DNA of 44,125 bases from Megamonas sp. UBA1799 (GTDB lineage: Bacteria; Bacillota; Negativicutes; Selenomonadales; Selenomonadaceae): assembly GCA_002319815.1 (NCBI GenBank), contig DCFR01000076.1, positions 1 to 44,125 on the forward strand, written 5' to 3'. Numbering within the stretch: position 1 is the stretch's first letter; each line of letters starts with the position of its first letter. Below, one piece after another: positions 23,586-31,689 of the stretch. Under the pieces are notes generated by a model. That model did no database searches and was not told the DNA's origin. It saw only the letters and a program-made list of their open reading frames with translations. The position numbers and the translations under genes were made by a program.

Positions 23586-23597
23586 CGTTTCATCAAT

Positions 23598-23798
23598 TTA
23601 TTCAGCAGCAACTGCTTTGTTGAGCCCTTCGATGAGCGCGTCAACATCAATGCCATGGGCAAGAGCGCCCTGCTCGATATTCTCGAAATGCGCTGCGGCA
23701 CAGCCCAGACAGCCCATGCCGGAGTTGATGAAAACTTCAACCGTATCAGGATATTTCTGAACTACTTCCATGATACTCATGTCTTTCGTAATCGTCAT
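23598..23798 (-). CDS. DUF1858 domain protein (hybrid-cluster-associated redox disulfide type)
   Basis: This 66-residue protein is a single DUF1858 domain. The start MTITKDMSIMEVVQKYP and the GMGCLGCAAA motif, two cysteines spaced CxxC, are the family hallmarks. Related proteins are called hybrid cluster protein-associated redox disulfide domain proteins; the biochemical role is not established. The length equals one domain, so it is complete. AGGAGG lies 7 bases upstream of the ATG. It has its own extended -10 promoter with a leader of about 60 bases and is followed by a terminator hairpin. No hybrid cluster protein gene is nearby. Confidence 0.88.
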   Translation of the reverse strand: MTITKDMSIMEVVQKYPDTVEVFINSGMGCLGCAAAHFENIEQGALAHGIDVDALIEGLNKAVAAE

Positions 23799-23867
23799 TG
23801 TAAAACCTCCTGTTTGCCAGTTTCGGGTTAGATCCGGTAAGGGATTTTCCCCGGTCGATACATCTGC

Positions 23868-23878
23868 ATTATATCATA
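23868..23878 (-). promoter_or_regulatory. Extended -10 promoter of the DUF1858 gene
   Basis: The minus strand reads TATGATATAAT (complement of 23868-23878). No good -35 is visible. The leader of about 60 bases contains a possible CCGG/GGGA hairpin. Confidence 0.55.
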
Positions 23879-23978
23879 TTTTTGGAGGATTTTCATCCGG
23901 GAGACTGGTTTTTTATTAAAAATAGGGTTACAATAAAAAATATATGTAATTTAAAAGCAACAGGAGAGAGGAGATTTT

Positions 23979-24782
23979 ATGGGACTAATTGCGTGCTTCA
24001 TCGGGAAGGTGCCGTTATACCTGTATGGGAGTATTGTTGCGGCTGCTCTGGCAGCAGGATTGGTAGTCGCACGAATCAGCGCCTGGGTCTATGATGAAGC
24101 TTTTTCACCGGTTGTCGATCTGCTGCTCTGGGGGATTCCGGTCAGTTTTGTGATCGCTCGGATTGGTTATGTACTGGGGCATTGGGGCTTTTATGCCGAT
24201 CACCTGGAGAGTATTTTGTGCTTCTGGGAAGGCGGGTTCTCTATTTACGGCGCCGCCATCGGATTCTTGACAGTGCTCTGGGTCTATTGCCGCCGGGAAG
24301 GGGAATCGTTCTGGCACTGGCTGGATGTCTTAGCTCCCGCGCTGCTGCTGATCCTGGCAGTGAACCAACTGGGACATTTTGTCACGCAGACGACAGTTGG
24401 CATGCCGCTGCCGCCGGATTTGCCCAATGACCATACGTTGGCCGAATACATAGAATTCTCCTATCGCCCTTCTGGCTTTGAAAATTATGAGTACTTTCGT
24501 CCGGTTGCTTTATACCAGGCCGGTTTGCAGTTTGCCGTTTTACTGTTGGTGTCCGCGTTTACTTTTTTGCAGGCCCGCCGGCGTTTATGGGCAGAGGGTT
24601 GTGTATTCCTTTGCGGCGCTCTGCTGATCGCACTGATTCGTTTTGTTTGTGGATTCTTTTATTTGTCGGCAACACCGGGACTGCATAGCGGTCAGCTTTT
24701 GTCGCTTCTGGTGGCGGCGGTTTGCCTGATCGTCTTTTGGCGGCGGCAGCATTGCCGGCATGATCGATATTTCTGGCGCTGA
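23979..24782 (+). CDS. Lgt-like integral membrane protein lacking catalytic residues
   Basis: This 267-residue protein aligns by eye with prolipoprotein diacylglyceryl transferase (Lgt) along its whole length. LYLYG matches the N-terminal helix; ARIGYVLGHWGFYAD, FWEGGFSIYGAAIG, LDVLAPAL, LALYQ-like PVALYQ and GQLLSL follow in order. The residues reported essential in E. coli Lgt are replaced: His103 by Tyr90, Arg143 by Gln130, Asn146 by His133 and Arg239 by Tyr228. The GRxGNFxNxE signature reads NQLGHFVTQT. It is therefore probably not a working Lgt, but the membrane framework and reading frame are intact. A good RBS precedes the ATG. A polysaccharide deacetylase gene follows 11 bases later. 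Function unknown. Confidence 0.75.
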   Translation: MGLIACFIGKVPLYLYGSIVAAALAAGLVVARISAWVYDEAFSPVVDLLLWGIPVSFVIARIGYVLGHWGFYADHLESILCFWEGGFSIYGAAIGFLTVLWVYCRREGESFWHWLDVLAPALLLILAVNQLGHFVTQTTVGMPLPPDLPNDHTLAEYIEFSYRPSGFENYEYFRPVALYQAGLQFAVLLLVSAFTFLQARRRLWAEGCVFLCGALLIALIRFVCGFFYLSATPGLHSGQLLSLLVAAVCLIVFWRRQHCRHDRYFWR

Positions 24783-24793
24783 GGAGGGGAAGT

Positions 24794-25627
24794 ATGAGAC
24801 GTTTGGAAACAAGGAAGACGAGCTGGCTGAAAAAAATACTGCTGCTGCTTTTCATTTGCCTGCTGCCGGTTCTCTTGGTGAGTCCGCGCAGTATGACAGC
24901 AAAGATGTTAAAGGATAGTGCGAACGGAACAAAAGTGATGGTGCTCAACTATCATAAAATTGATAATATGAATATTTCTTTATCGGTGCTGCCTAAGGAT
25001 TTTGAGGCGCAGATGGCGTATCTGAAGGAAAATAACTTTCACGCCATAACCCCGGAAGAGTTGTACAGCGCATTGTCCGGGAACAGCGAACTGCCGGAGA
25101 ATCCGGTGCTCATAACCTTTGATGATGGGTATGAGGATAATTATGTGAATGCTTATCCTATTTTGAAAAAATATGGTTTTAAAGGCACAATTTTTGTGAT
25201 TACCAGTTTTTTGGATAAGAGCATGAAAAATTATATTACCTGGGATCAGGCGGCGGAGATGGATGCCAGCGGTGTCATTTCCATTCAGTCGCATACGGTG
25301 ACGCACCGTTCCATGACGGAACTTTCGGATGATCAGCTCCGGCGTGAACTGGTGGATTCGAAAGAAGCCATCGAAACGCATCTTCATAAAAAGGTTAATT
25401 TCATTGCCTATCCGACGGGCACGTACAATTTGCATATCGCGCAGCTGGTGAAAGAAGCCGGTTATGAGGGTGCATTTACGATTAAATACGGGAATGTCGA
25501 TAAGGCTAGTAATCTTTATGCGTTAGAACGTGTGCCGGTTTTTCATACGGAGAATACGTTCAAGTCGTTTTTGGAAAGGATTCAGTACATTCCCATTTTT
25601 GAACGGTTGGGTTGGATTAAAAGTTGA
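24794..25627 (+). CDS. Polysaccharide deacetylase (NodB homology, CE4 family)
   Basis: This 277-residue protein has an N-terminal signal-anchor helix (about residues 13-30), so it should act outside the inner membrane on a glycan such as peptidoglycan or a surface polysaccharide. The NodB domain shows motif 1 TFDDGYEDN (Asp110 catalytic base, Asp111 metal ligand). Motif 2 is SHTVTH (His167 and His171 metal ligands), and a YPTGTYN segment corresponds to motif 3. Metal ligands are intact, so activity is expected. GAGGAGGGG precedes the ATG. It is the second gene of a pair with the Lgt-like protein and ends at a strong terminator. Confidence 0.9.
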   Translation: MRRLETRKTSWLKKILLLLFICLLPVLLVSPRSMTAKMLKDSANGTKVMVLNYHKIDNMNISLSVLPKDFEAQMAYLKENNFHAITPEELYSALSGNSELPENPVLITFDDGYEDNYVNAYPILKKYGFKGTIFVITSFLDKSMKNYITWDQAAEMDASGVISIQSHTVTHRSMTELSDDQLRRELVDSKEAIETHLHKKVNFIAYPTGTYNLHIAQLVKEAGYEGAFTIKYGNVDKASNLYALERVPVFHTENTFKSFLERIQYIPIFERLGWIKS

Positions 25628-25666
25628 AGATCCGGCAGTTTTCTATAAAATAAACAAAAAGTCCTT

Positions 25667-25703
25667 AAAGTACCTTGCTTCTTGATGGCAAGGTACTTTT
25701 TTT
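25667..25703 (+). terminator. Terminator after the deacetylase gene
   Basis: AAAGTACCTTGC (25667-25678) pairs perfectly with GCAAGGTACTTT (25688-25699), followed by a T run. Confidence 0.9.
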
Positions 25704-25796
25704 GCGTTTTTTATATTTTTTCCTTTCATTTGAGCAAAAAAAATTGTAAAACAAGAAGGATTTTGTGGACGAAAAAAGAATAAAGATAACCATTAA

Positions 25797-25820
25797 GTGG
25801 TATAAAGTGGTAAAATGTGG
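25797..25820 (+). promoter_or_regulatory. MraZ-binding repeats overlapping -10-like elements
   Basis: GTGG occurs at 25797, 25807 and 25817, exactly 10 bp apart. This matches the known mode of MraZ, which binds repeated short boxes upstream of its own gene. TGG-TATAAA (25798-25806) and TGG-TAAAAT (25808-25816) are extended -10-like elements built on the same repeats, so autoregulation by promoter occlusion is likely. Confidence 0.7.
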
Positions 25821-25847
25821 TTGAATAGGTAAAGGTGGTGATACGAA

Positions 25848-26279
25848 GTGCTGATGGGGGAATATGTACATTCAATTGATGCCAAAGGCCGGATTATTTT
25901 GCCGGCGGATTTCCGTGAGGAACTCGGCGAGCATTTCGTGATCACAAAAGGTTTGGATAACTGCTTGTTTGTGTATGATGAGGAAGAATGGAATAATCTT
26001 TCGCAGAAACTGCGCCAGCTGCCGCTGGCTAAGCCTGAGGCCCGCGCGGTCGTACGGTTCTTTTTCGCCGGCGCGCGCACGCTGGAATGTGATCGGCAGG
26101 GACGTTTTTTGGTGCCGGGCAATCTCCGCAGTTATGCAATGTTGGAAAAAGATGTGGTTCTCATTGGCGTTTCCAGCCGGATTGAAGTTTGGAGCAAGGC
26201 GGAGTGGACGCGTTATAACGATACGGTCAATCCGACGGTTACGCAGATCGCCGAGTCCCTGGCTGATTTGGGAATTTGA
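25848..26279 (+). CDS. mraZ: Transcriptional regulator MraZ
   Basis: MraZ is the conserved first gene of the division and cell-wall (dcw) cluster, a ring-forming AbrB-fold DNA-binding protein that represses the cluster. The 143-residue protein begins MLMGEYVHSIDAKGRIILP and contains the second repeat, ECDRQGRFLVPGNLR. The start is the GTG at 25848, because MLMGEY matches family N-termini and AAAGGTGGTG lies 7 bases upstream. The alternative ATG at 25854 would remove two residues. Three GTGG repeats just upstream are its probable operator. Confidence 0.95.
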   Translation: MLMGEYVHSIDAKGRIILPADFREELGEHFVITKGLDNCLFVYDEEEWNNLSQKLRQLPLAKPEARAVVRFFFAGARTLECDRQGRFLVPGNLRSYAMLEKDVVLIGVSSRIEVWSKAEWTRYNDTVNPTVTQIAESLADLGI

Positions 26280-26297
26280 GTGTAAGGAGATACGGCA

Positions 26298-27242
26298 ATG
26301 GAATTTCATCATATTAGTGTCTTGCCGCAGGAAACTTTGGCTGGGCTGATCACAAATCCTGACGGCATCTATGTCGATTGCACTTTGGGCGGCGCCGGGC
26401 ATGCCGGCCGCATTGCTGAACGGCTGACGGCGGCGGGACGCATCATTGGCATTGATCAGGATGCCGCCGCCATTGCAGCGGCGAAAGAACATCTGGCCGG
26501 CGCCCGCTGCCGGGTGGATATTGTGCATGACAATTTCCGGAATCTTGAGAACATCCTGCAGACGCAGCAGGCGCCGCTGGTTGACGGGGTGCTGTTTGAT
26601 CTTGGGGTGTCTTCCTATCAGCTGGATACGGCGGATCGGGGATTTTCTTATATGCAGGATGCGCCGCTGGATATGCGCATGAATCCGGAAGCGGAACTTT
26701 CGGCGTATGAGGTTGTCAACCATTACGAAGAAGAGGACTTGGTCCGTATTTTTAAAGAATACGGAGAGGAACGCTGGGCAAAACGCATCGCACAGTTCAT
26801 CACGATTGCGCGGAAGGAAAAGCCGGTAGCGACGACCGGTGCGCTGGTGGAGCTGATAAAAAAAGCGATTCCGGCGGCGGTGCGTCATGGGGCCGGCGGT
26901 CATCCGGCCAAGCGGGTTTTTCAAGCTATCCGCATCGAAGTGAACGATGAACTCGGTATTCTGGAAAAAGCGTTTCGGACGGCGGTACGTCATTTGAAAC
27001 CCGGCGGGCGGATTGCGATTATTACGTTTCACTCGCTGGAGGACCGCATCGCGAAGAATACGTTGCGGGATATGGCGCGCGGTTGTATCTGCCCGCCGGA
27101 GCTGCCGGTGTGCGTTTGTCATCACCGGCCGGAGATAAAGCTTTTGGATAAAGCGGTAACGGCTGGACCAGAAGAGTTGGAAAATAATTCAAGGGCCAAA
27201 AGTGCGAAACTCAGGATCGCAGAGAGGCTGACAGAGGGGTGA
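26298..27242 (+). CDS. rsmH: 16S rRNA (cytosine-1402-N4)-methyltransferase RsmH
   Basis: RsmH (MraW) methylates N4 of C1402 in the decoding centre of 16S rRNA using SAM. The 314-residue protein starts with the family hallmark HHISVLPQETL. The SAM-binding strand is YVDCTLGGAGHAG, followed by GIDQD. GVLFDLGVSSYQLD, RGFSY, DMRMNP and FHSLEDRI are characteristic. AAGGAGA precedes the ATG. Its position after mraZ is the standard dcw order. Confidence 0.97.
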   Translation: MEFHHISVLPQETLAGLITNPDGIYVDCTLGGAGHAGRIAERLTAAGRIIGIDQDAAAIAAAKEHLAGARCRVDIVHDNFRNLENILQTQQAPLVDGVLFDLGVSSYQLDTADRGFSYMQDAPLDMRMNPEAELSAYEVVNHYEEEDLVRIFKEYGEERWAKRIAQFITIARKEKPVATTGALVELIKKAIPAAVRHGAGGHPAKRVFQAIRIEVNDELGILEKAFRTAVRHLKPGGRIAIITFHSLEDRIAKNTLRDMARGCICPPELPVCVCHHRPEIKLLDKAVTAGPEELENNSRAKSAKLRIAERLTEG

Positions 27243-27249
27243 ATTAAGT

Positions 27250-27621
27250 ATGCCTGCCAGACAACTTCGGGAAGACTATGAGTATATATATGAGGAAAAA
27301 CCTGTACGAGTGGAAGTGCCGGTACCAAAACGCGAAGAGCGGACGCGCATCAACACGCATCTGCGCTCCCGTTGTCTTGTCTTGTTGGTGGTACTTTCTC
27401 TGATGGCGGTCGTTACGACGGTTCGAAGCAGCATGAGCGCGGCCCGGGGGTACGAACTGGTGCAGGTGCAGCAGCAGGCAGCGCAGCTGGAGCAGGAAAA
27501 CAAAAGCCTGCAGGTTGAGATTGCCCGTTTGAAGGCACCGCAGCGGATCAAAGATATTGCGGCCAAGGATCTGGGGATGAGCGTGCCGCAGGAAGTATAT
27601 TTTGCGTCGGATAAGAAATAG
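27250..27621 (+). CDS. ftsL: Cell division protein FtsL-like
   Basis: FtsL is a bitopic divisome protein that forms a coiled-coil complex with FtsB/DivIC and FtsQ/DivIB. This 123-residue protein has a charged cytoplasmic N-terminus, one membrane helix at about residues 40-60 (CLVLLVVLSLMAVVTTV) and a coiled coil rich in Gln and Glu (VQQQAAQLEQENKSLQVEIARLK). It ends with the family-like IKDIAAKDLGMSVPQEV. Sequence conservation is low in this family, so position (third gene of dcw) and topology carry much of the assignment. A terminator follows it directly, and no ftsI gene is present next to it. Confidence 0.85.
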   Translation: MPARQLREDYEYIYEEKPVRVEVPVPKREERTRINTHLRSRCLVLLVVLSLMAVVTTVRSSMSAARGYELVQVQQQAAQLEQENKSLQVEIARLKAPQRIKDIAAKDLGMSVPQEVYFASDKK

Positions 27622-27627
27622 GGGCAG

Positions 27628-27662
27628 AGGGCTGTTGCAGATATTGTGACAGCCCTTGTTTT
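27628..27662 (+). terminator. Terminator between ftsL and murE
   Basis: AGGGCTGT (27628-27635) pairs perfectly with ACAGCCCT (27649-27656), followed by TGTTTT. It suggests mraZ-rsmH-ftsL form their own transcription unit, though the U tract is modest. Confidence 0.65.
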
Positions 27663-27734
27663 CGCTGCAGGCATTTCTTATCGTGATCGCGCAGCGGCAA
27701 AAGGGCGGCTTTCAAATATTTTTCAAGGGAATAC

Positions 27735-27763
27735 TGTAAAATCTTTGTCATTCGGTTTATAAT
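27735..27763 (+). promoter_or_regulatory. Promoter upstream of murE
   Basis: TATAAT (27758-27763) is consensus. The -35 is weak (TGTAAA at 27735-27740, 17-bp spacing). It would drive murE and the genes behind it. Confidence 0.5.
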
Positions 27764-27816
27764 ATAGTAGTTTGTTTTTGGGCAGTTTGGGCGCAGCAGA
27801 AGACAGGAGGAAGAAA

Positions 27817-29304
27817 ATGAGCAGAAAAATCAGTGACCTGGCGGCTCTCGTTGAGGGGGCAGTACTCATTGGTGATAAGAATACAGTGGTCCGGGATATC
27901 GTTCATGATTCAAGACAGGCCGGCCGCGGAGCTATGTTTGTGTGCATTGCCGGCGCGCATGTTGACGGGCATACGTTTATTCCCGCGGTGATCAAACAGG
28001 GAGCCACAGCTCTTTTGACAGACCGGGAGATCGAGGCCCCGCTCGGGGTGGCCGTGCTTCGGGTGCCGGATCTTGAGGCGGCGTTGAAAAAAGTGGTGCC
28101 GTATTTCTTTAACTATCCGGCGCAGCAGATGCGGATGATTGGCATTACGGGCACAAATGGCAAGACGACGACAAGCTATCTGGTGCGGGCTCTTTTGCGC
28201 CGCGCCGGTCATAAGGTAGGGCTCATCGGGACGATTCAGATCATGATTGAGGATGAGGTGCTGCCAATTCACAATACCACGCCGGATATTATTGATTTGC
28301 AGCGTACGCTGGCGCACATGTATGAGGACGGTATGGAATATGTAGTAATGGAAGTGTCTTCGCATGCGCTGGATCAGGAGCGGGTGGCCGGCTGCGAGTT
28401 TGATACGGCGGTGTTTACCAATCTGACGCAGGATCATCTGGATTATCATAAGACCATGGAAAATTATATGCTGGCCAAGGCAAAGCTGTTTGACAACCTC
28501 AGCGAACCGGGCGTCAAGGGCGGCAAGACGGCGGTGGTCAATCTGGATGATCCGGCCGGTCAGACGATGCTGTCGCATGCTGACTGCGAGCATATTACCT
28601 ACGCGATTCAGGAGCAGAACGCCGATTTGCGAGCGATCGATGTGCAGGTACATGCCACGGGGGCGGAGTTCGTGATCCAGGGCAGTTTTGGCCGTGTCCG
28701 GCTGCCGCTGCGCATTACCGGTCTTTTTAATGTGTATAATGTCATGGCGGCGGTGGGAGCAGCGCTGGCCGAGGATGTACCAATCAAATGCATTGAGGAA
28801 GTTTTGCCGAAATTTGCCGGGGTTCCGGGACGGTTTGAATTGGTGGACGCCGGACAGCCGTTTGCGGTTATTGTTGATTTTGCGCATACGCCGGACGGAT
28901 TGGAAAATATCCTGAAAACGGCGCGGCAGATTGCCCGGAAGCGGATCATCACTGTATTTGGCTGCGGCGGCGACCGGGACCGCACGAAACGCCCGATCAT
29001 GGGACGGATTGCGGCGGAGCTGTCGGATGTGGTGCTGGCAACTTCGGATAATCCGCGCACGGAGGATCCGGCGGCGATTCTGGCAGAAGTTGAAGCGGGC
29101 GTGGAGGAGAAGATCGGCACGAAACCGCATGAGAAGATTTTGGATCGTCGGACGGCGATTTTCCGGGCGGTTGAACTGGCTGAGCCGGATGATATTGTGG
29201 TGATTGCCGGCAAGGGACATGAAAATTATCAGATTTTGAAGGATCGGACCATTCATTTTGATGATCGGGAAATCGCCCGGGAAGCCTTGGGAGGGAAGAA
29301 GTAA
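27817..29304 (+). CDS. murE: UDP-MurNAc-tripeptide synthetase MurE (meso-diaminopimelate-adding)
   Basis: MurE adds the third residue to UDP-MurNAc-L-Ala-D-Glu. The 495-residue protein has the Mur ligase ATP-binding motif GITGTNGKTTT from residue 109 and the carbamylated-lysine region. DNPR is at 411-414; DNPR marks meso-diaminopimelate-specific enzymes, whereas lysine-adding MurE differs there, so the peptidoglycan should be DAP-type. The ATG at 27817 has GGAGG 6 bases upstream; an in-frame start at 27772 would fall by the promoter. It touches murF (TAATG). Confidence 0.97.
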   Translation: MSRKISDLAALVEGAVLIGDKNTVVRDIVHDSRQAGRGAMFVCIAGAHVDGHTFIPAVIKQGATALLTDREIEAPLGVAVLRVPDLEAALKKVVPYFFNYPAQQMRMIGITGTNGKTTTSYLVRALLRRAGHKVGLIGTIQIMIEDEVLPIHNTTPDIIDLQRTLAHMYEDGMEYVVMEVSSHALDQERVAGCEFDTAVFTNLTQDHLDYHKTMENYMLAKAKLFDNLSEPGVKGGKTAVVNLDDPAGQTMLSHADCEHITYAIQEQNADLRAIDVQVHATGAEFVIQGSFGRVRLPLRITGLFNVYNVMAAVGAALAEDVPIKCIEEVLPKFAGVPGRFELVDAGQPFAVIVDFAHTPDGLENILKTARQIARKRIITVFGCGGDRDRTKRPIMGRIAAELSDVVLATSDNPRTEDPAAILAEVEAGVEEKIGTKPHEKILDRRTAIFRAVELAEPDDIVVIAGKGHENYQILKDRTIHFDDREIAREALGGKK

Positions 29305-30674
29305 TGCCGGAATTTTCACTGACGGAAGTCGGCCGGATTCTGGCCGTTTCTACGGATTCTTTTCCGGATGCGACATTTTCGGATGTGGTGACGGATACGC
29401 GTAAAGTCAAGGCAGGGGATTTGTTTATCGCTCTAAAGGGCGAGCGTTTCAATGGGGAGGATTTTGCCCGGTTGGCGGTCCAGCAGGGATCGGCCGGCGT
29501 GGTAGTCAGCAATGCCTGCCCGGCGGCTTCCGTGGCAGGCATTGCAGCGCCGGTGCTCAGGACTGCTGATACGCTGCGGGCGTATCAGCAGCTTGCGCAG
29601 GCCTGGCGGCAGAAGTTTGATCTGCCGGTGATTGCGATTACCGGGTCCAATGGCAAGACAACGACGAAAGATCTTACGGCGGCTGTGTTGTCGTCACGCT
29701 GGCAGGTTTTGAAAACGCAGGCAAATTTCAATAATGAGGTCGGTCTGCCGCTCACTTTGCTGCAGCTTACTGCGGCCCATGCGGCAGCGGTGGTAGAAAT
29801 CGGCATGCGCGGGCTGGGGCAGATTCGCGCCATGGCTCCCATAGCGGCCCCTTCGATCGGGATTGTCACGAATGTCGGGGAAACGCATATGGAAATTCTC
29901 GGATCTTTGGAAAATATCGCCCGGGCAAAGGCAGAGATGGTGGAGGCGATTGCGCCGGGCGGAACGGTGATTCTGAATGCCGATAATCCCTATGTCGCAG
30001 CGATGGCAGCGAAAGCGCGTCCCGGGGTCAGGGTGGTGACGTTTGGCATGGATGCAGCGGCGGAGGTGCGGGGCAGCGAACTTTGTACGACGGGACTGAC
30101 GACGCAATTCGTCTGTACGCTGGCCGGCCAATCACATTCATTTCAGATTCCCCTGGCTGGGCGGCACAATGTGGAGAATGCTTTGGCCGCGATTGCCGCC
30201 GGCTGGGTTCTGGGATTTTCCGCGGCAGATATGCAGGCCGGGCTGGCCAATTTTCAGCCGACCGGAATGCGGTTTGAATGTAAAAAAATGGGCAAGTATA
30301 TGGTGATTAACGATGCCTATAATGCCAGCCCCATGTCGATGAAGGCGGCGATTGACACGCTGGCGGAAATCGCTCCGGGCCGCAAGGTGGCTGTCATGGG
30401 CGATATGCTGGAATTGGGCCGGGTTTCCGCAGCGGCGCATGAAACGGTGGGCCGTGAACTGGCTGCCGCTGGCGTTGCGCTGCTGGTCACCCGCGGCGCG
30501 ATGGGAGAATATATTGCGGACGGGGCGGAGGCCGGCGGTATGAAGGCGGTTTACCGCTGTGCGTCGCATGCGGCGGCCGGCGAAATTTTGCGCCGCGAGC
30601 TGCAGCCGGGCGATACGATTCTGTTTAAAGGATCGCGCGGCATGCAGATGGATCAGATTATTGCTTTGTTGTGA
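29304..30674 (+). CDS. murF: UDP-MurNAc-tripeptide-D-alanyl-D-alanine ligase MurF
   Basis: MurF attaches D-Ala-D-Ala to UDP-MurNAc-tripeptide, completing the pentapeptide. The 456-residue protein shows AITGSNGKTTTKDL (ATP loop), ANFNNEVGLPLTLL, EIGMRGLGQI and the C-terminal NDAYNASPMSM and FKGSRGMQMD motifs. The start ATG shares one base with the murE stop, so they are translationally coupled. Its D-Ala-D-Ala substrate would come from Ddl, encoded later in the same cluster. Confidence 0.97.
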   Translation: MPEFSLTEVGRILAVSTDSFPDATFSDVVTDTRKVKAGDLFIALKGERFNGEDFARLAVQQGSAGVVVSNACPAASVAGIAAPVLRTADTLRAYQQLAQAWRQKFDLPVIAITGSNGKTTTKDLTAAVLSSRWQVLKTQANFNNEVGLPLTLLQLTAAHAAAVVEIGMRGLGQIRAMAPIAAPSIGIVTNVGETHMEILGSLENIARAKAEMVEAIAPGGTVILNADNPYVAAMAAKARPGVRVVTFGMDAAAEVRGSELCTTGLTTQFVCTLAGQSHSFQIPLAGRHNVENALAAIAAGWVLGFSAADMQAGLANFQPTGMRFECKKMGKYMVINDAYNASPMSMKAAIDTLAEIAPGRKVAVMGDMLELGRVSAAAHETVGRELAAAGVALLVTRGAMGEYIADGAEAGGMKAVYRCASHAAAGEILRRELQPGDTILFKGSRGMQMDQIIALL

Positions 30675-30700
30675 CAGCAGCGATAGGAGGAATTGTATTC

Positions 30701-31669
30701 ATGTCTGTTCAGGCAATGCTCCTGGCCGCTGTGGTGGCGGCGGCCGTGGTGCTTATTTCCGGACCTTTTTTTATTCCCGAGCTTCATAAACTGAAATTTG
30801 GGCAGAGTATCCGCGAAGAAGGACCCAAAAGCCATCAGGCAAAAAGCGGTACGCCAACGATGGGCGGCATTATGATTATTTTGGCTATAACGGCAGCGAC
30901 TGTGGCGGCGGACGGGATCAGCACGGAGATTTTGCTGGCCTTGTTCGTTATGCTGGGACATTTTGTGATCGGTTTTATTGATGATTACATCAAGGTGGTT
31001 TTGAAGCGTAATCTCGGGCTGAAAGCCAGACAAAAACTGCTGGGTCAGATTCTTATGGCGGCGGTTGTGACTTACATTGGGGTTCATACGTTAGGCTATG
31101 CGACCGATCTTTGGATTCCTTTTTTATCAGGAACGGTTGATCTTGGTTTTGGCTATTATATATTGATTTTTTTTGTGCTGGTGGGGACGACGAATGCAGT
31201 CAATTTGACGGATGGACTGGATGGCCTGGCTGCCGGAACGGTTGCGGTAGCTGCGATTGCTTATGTGTTTGTCTGTCTGCATTTTGGCAAGGGCGATCTG
31301 GCAGCTTTTTGCATTGCGATTGCCGCCGCCTGTATTGCGTTCCTGCGGTTTAATGCGCATCCGGCTAAGGTGTTCATGGGCGATACCGGTTCTTTGGCTT
31401 TGGGCGGCGCGCTGGCGGCTGTAGCGATCCTGACGAAAACGGAAATGCTGCTCATTTTGATTGGCGGTGTGTTCGTGCTGGAAGCACTGTCGGTTATCAT
31501 CCAGGTCATATCGTTTAAAACTACGGGAAAACGGGTTTTTCTCATGAGCCCAGTGCATCATCATTTTGAATTAAAGGGCTGGCCGGAAACTAAAGTGGTT
31601 CTCGTATTCTGGTCGGTGGGCATTGTTTTTAGCGTTCTGGCTTTGTGCATATTACGGTTCAGTTCATAG
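30701..31669 (+). CDS. mraY: Phospho-MurNAc-pentapeptide translocase MraY
   Basis: MraY transfers phospho-MurNAc-pentapeptide to undecaprenyl phosphate, making lipid I at the inner face of the membrane. The 322-residue protein is strongly hydrophobic with about ten helices. Signatures are GTPTMGG near the N-terminus, the aspartate pair in GFIDDYIKV, NLTDGLDGLA, the FMGDTGS motif and SPVHHHFE. The ATG at 30701 has AGGAGG 10 bases upstream; the in-frame GTG at 30671 would overlap the murF stop. Confidence 0.97.
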   Translation: MSVQAMLLAAVVAAAVVLISGPFFIPELHKLKFGQSIREEGPKSHQAKSGTPTMGGIMIILAITAATVAADGISTEILLALFVMLGHFVIGFIDDYIKVVLKRNLGLKARQKLLGQILMAAVVTYIGVHTLGYATDLWIPFLSGTVDLGFGYYILIFFVLVGTTNAVNLTDGLDGLAAGTVAVAAIAYVFVCLHFGKGDLAAFCIAIAAACIAFLRFNAHPAKVFMGDTGSLALGGALAAVAILTKTEMLLILIGGVFVLEALSVIIQVISFKTTGKRVFLMSPVHHHFELKGWPETKVVLVFWSVGIVFSVLALCILRFSS

Positions 31670-31689
31670 ATAACAGAGGGGGCAGCATT

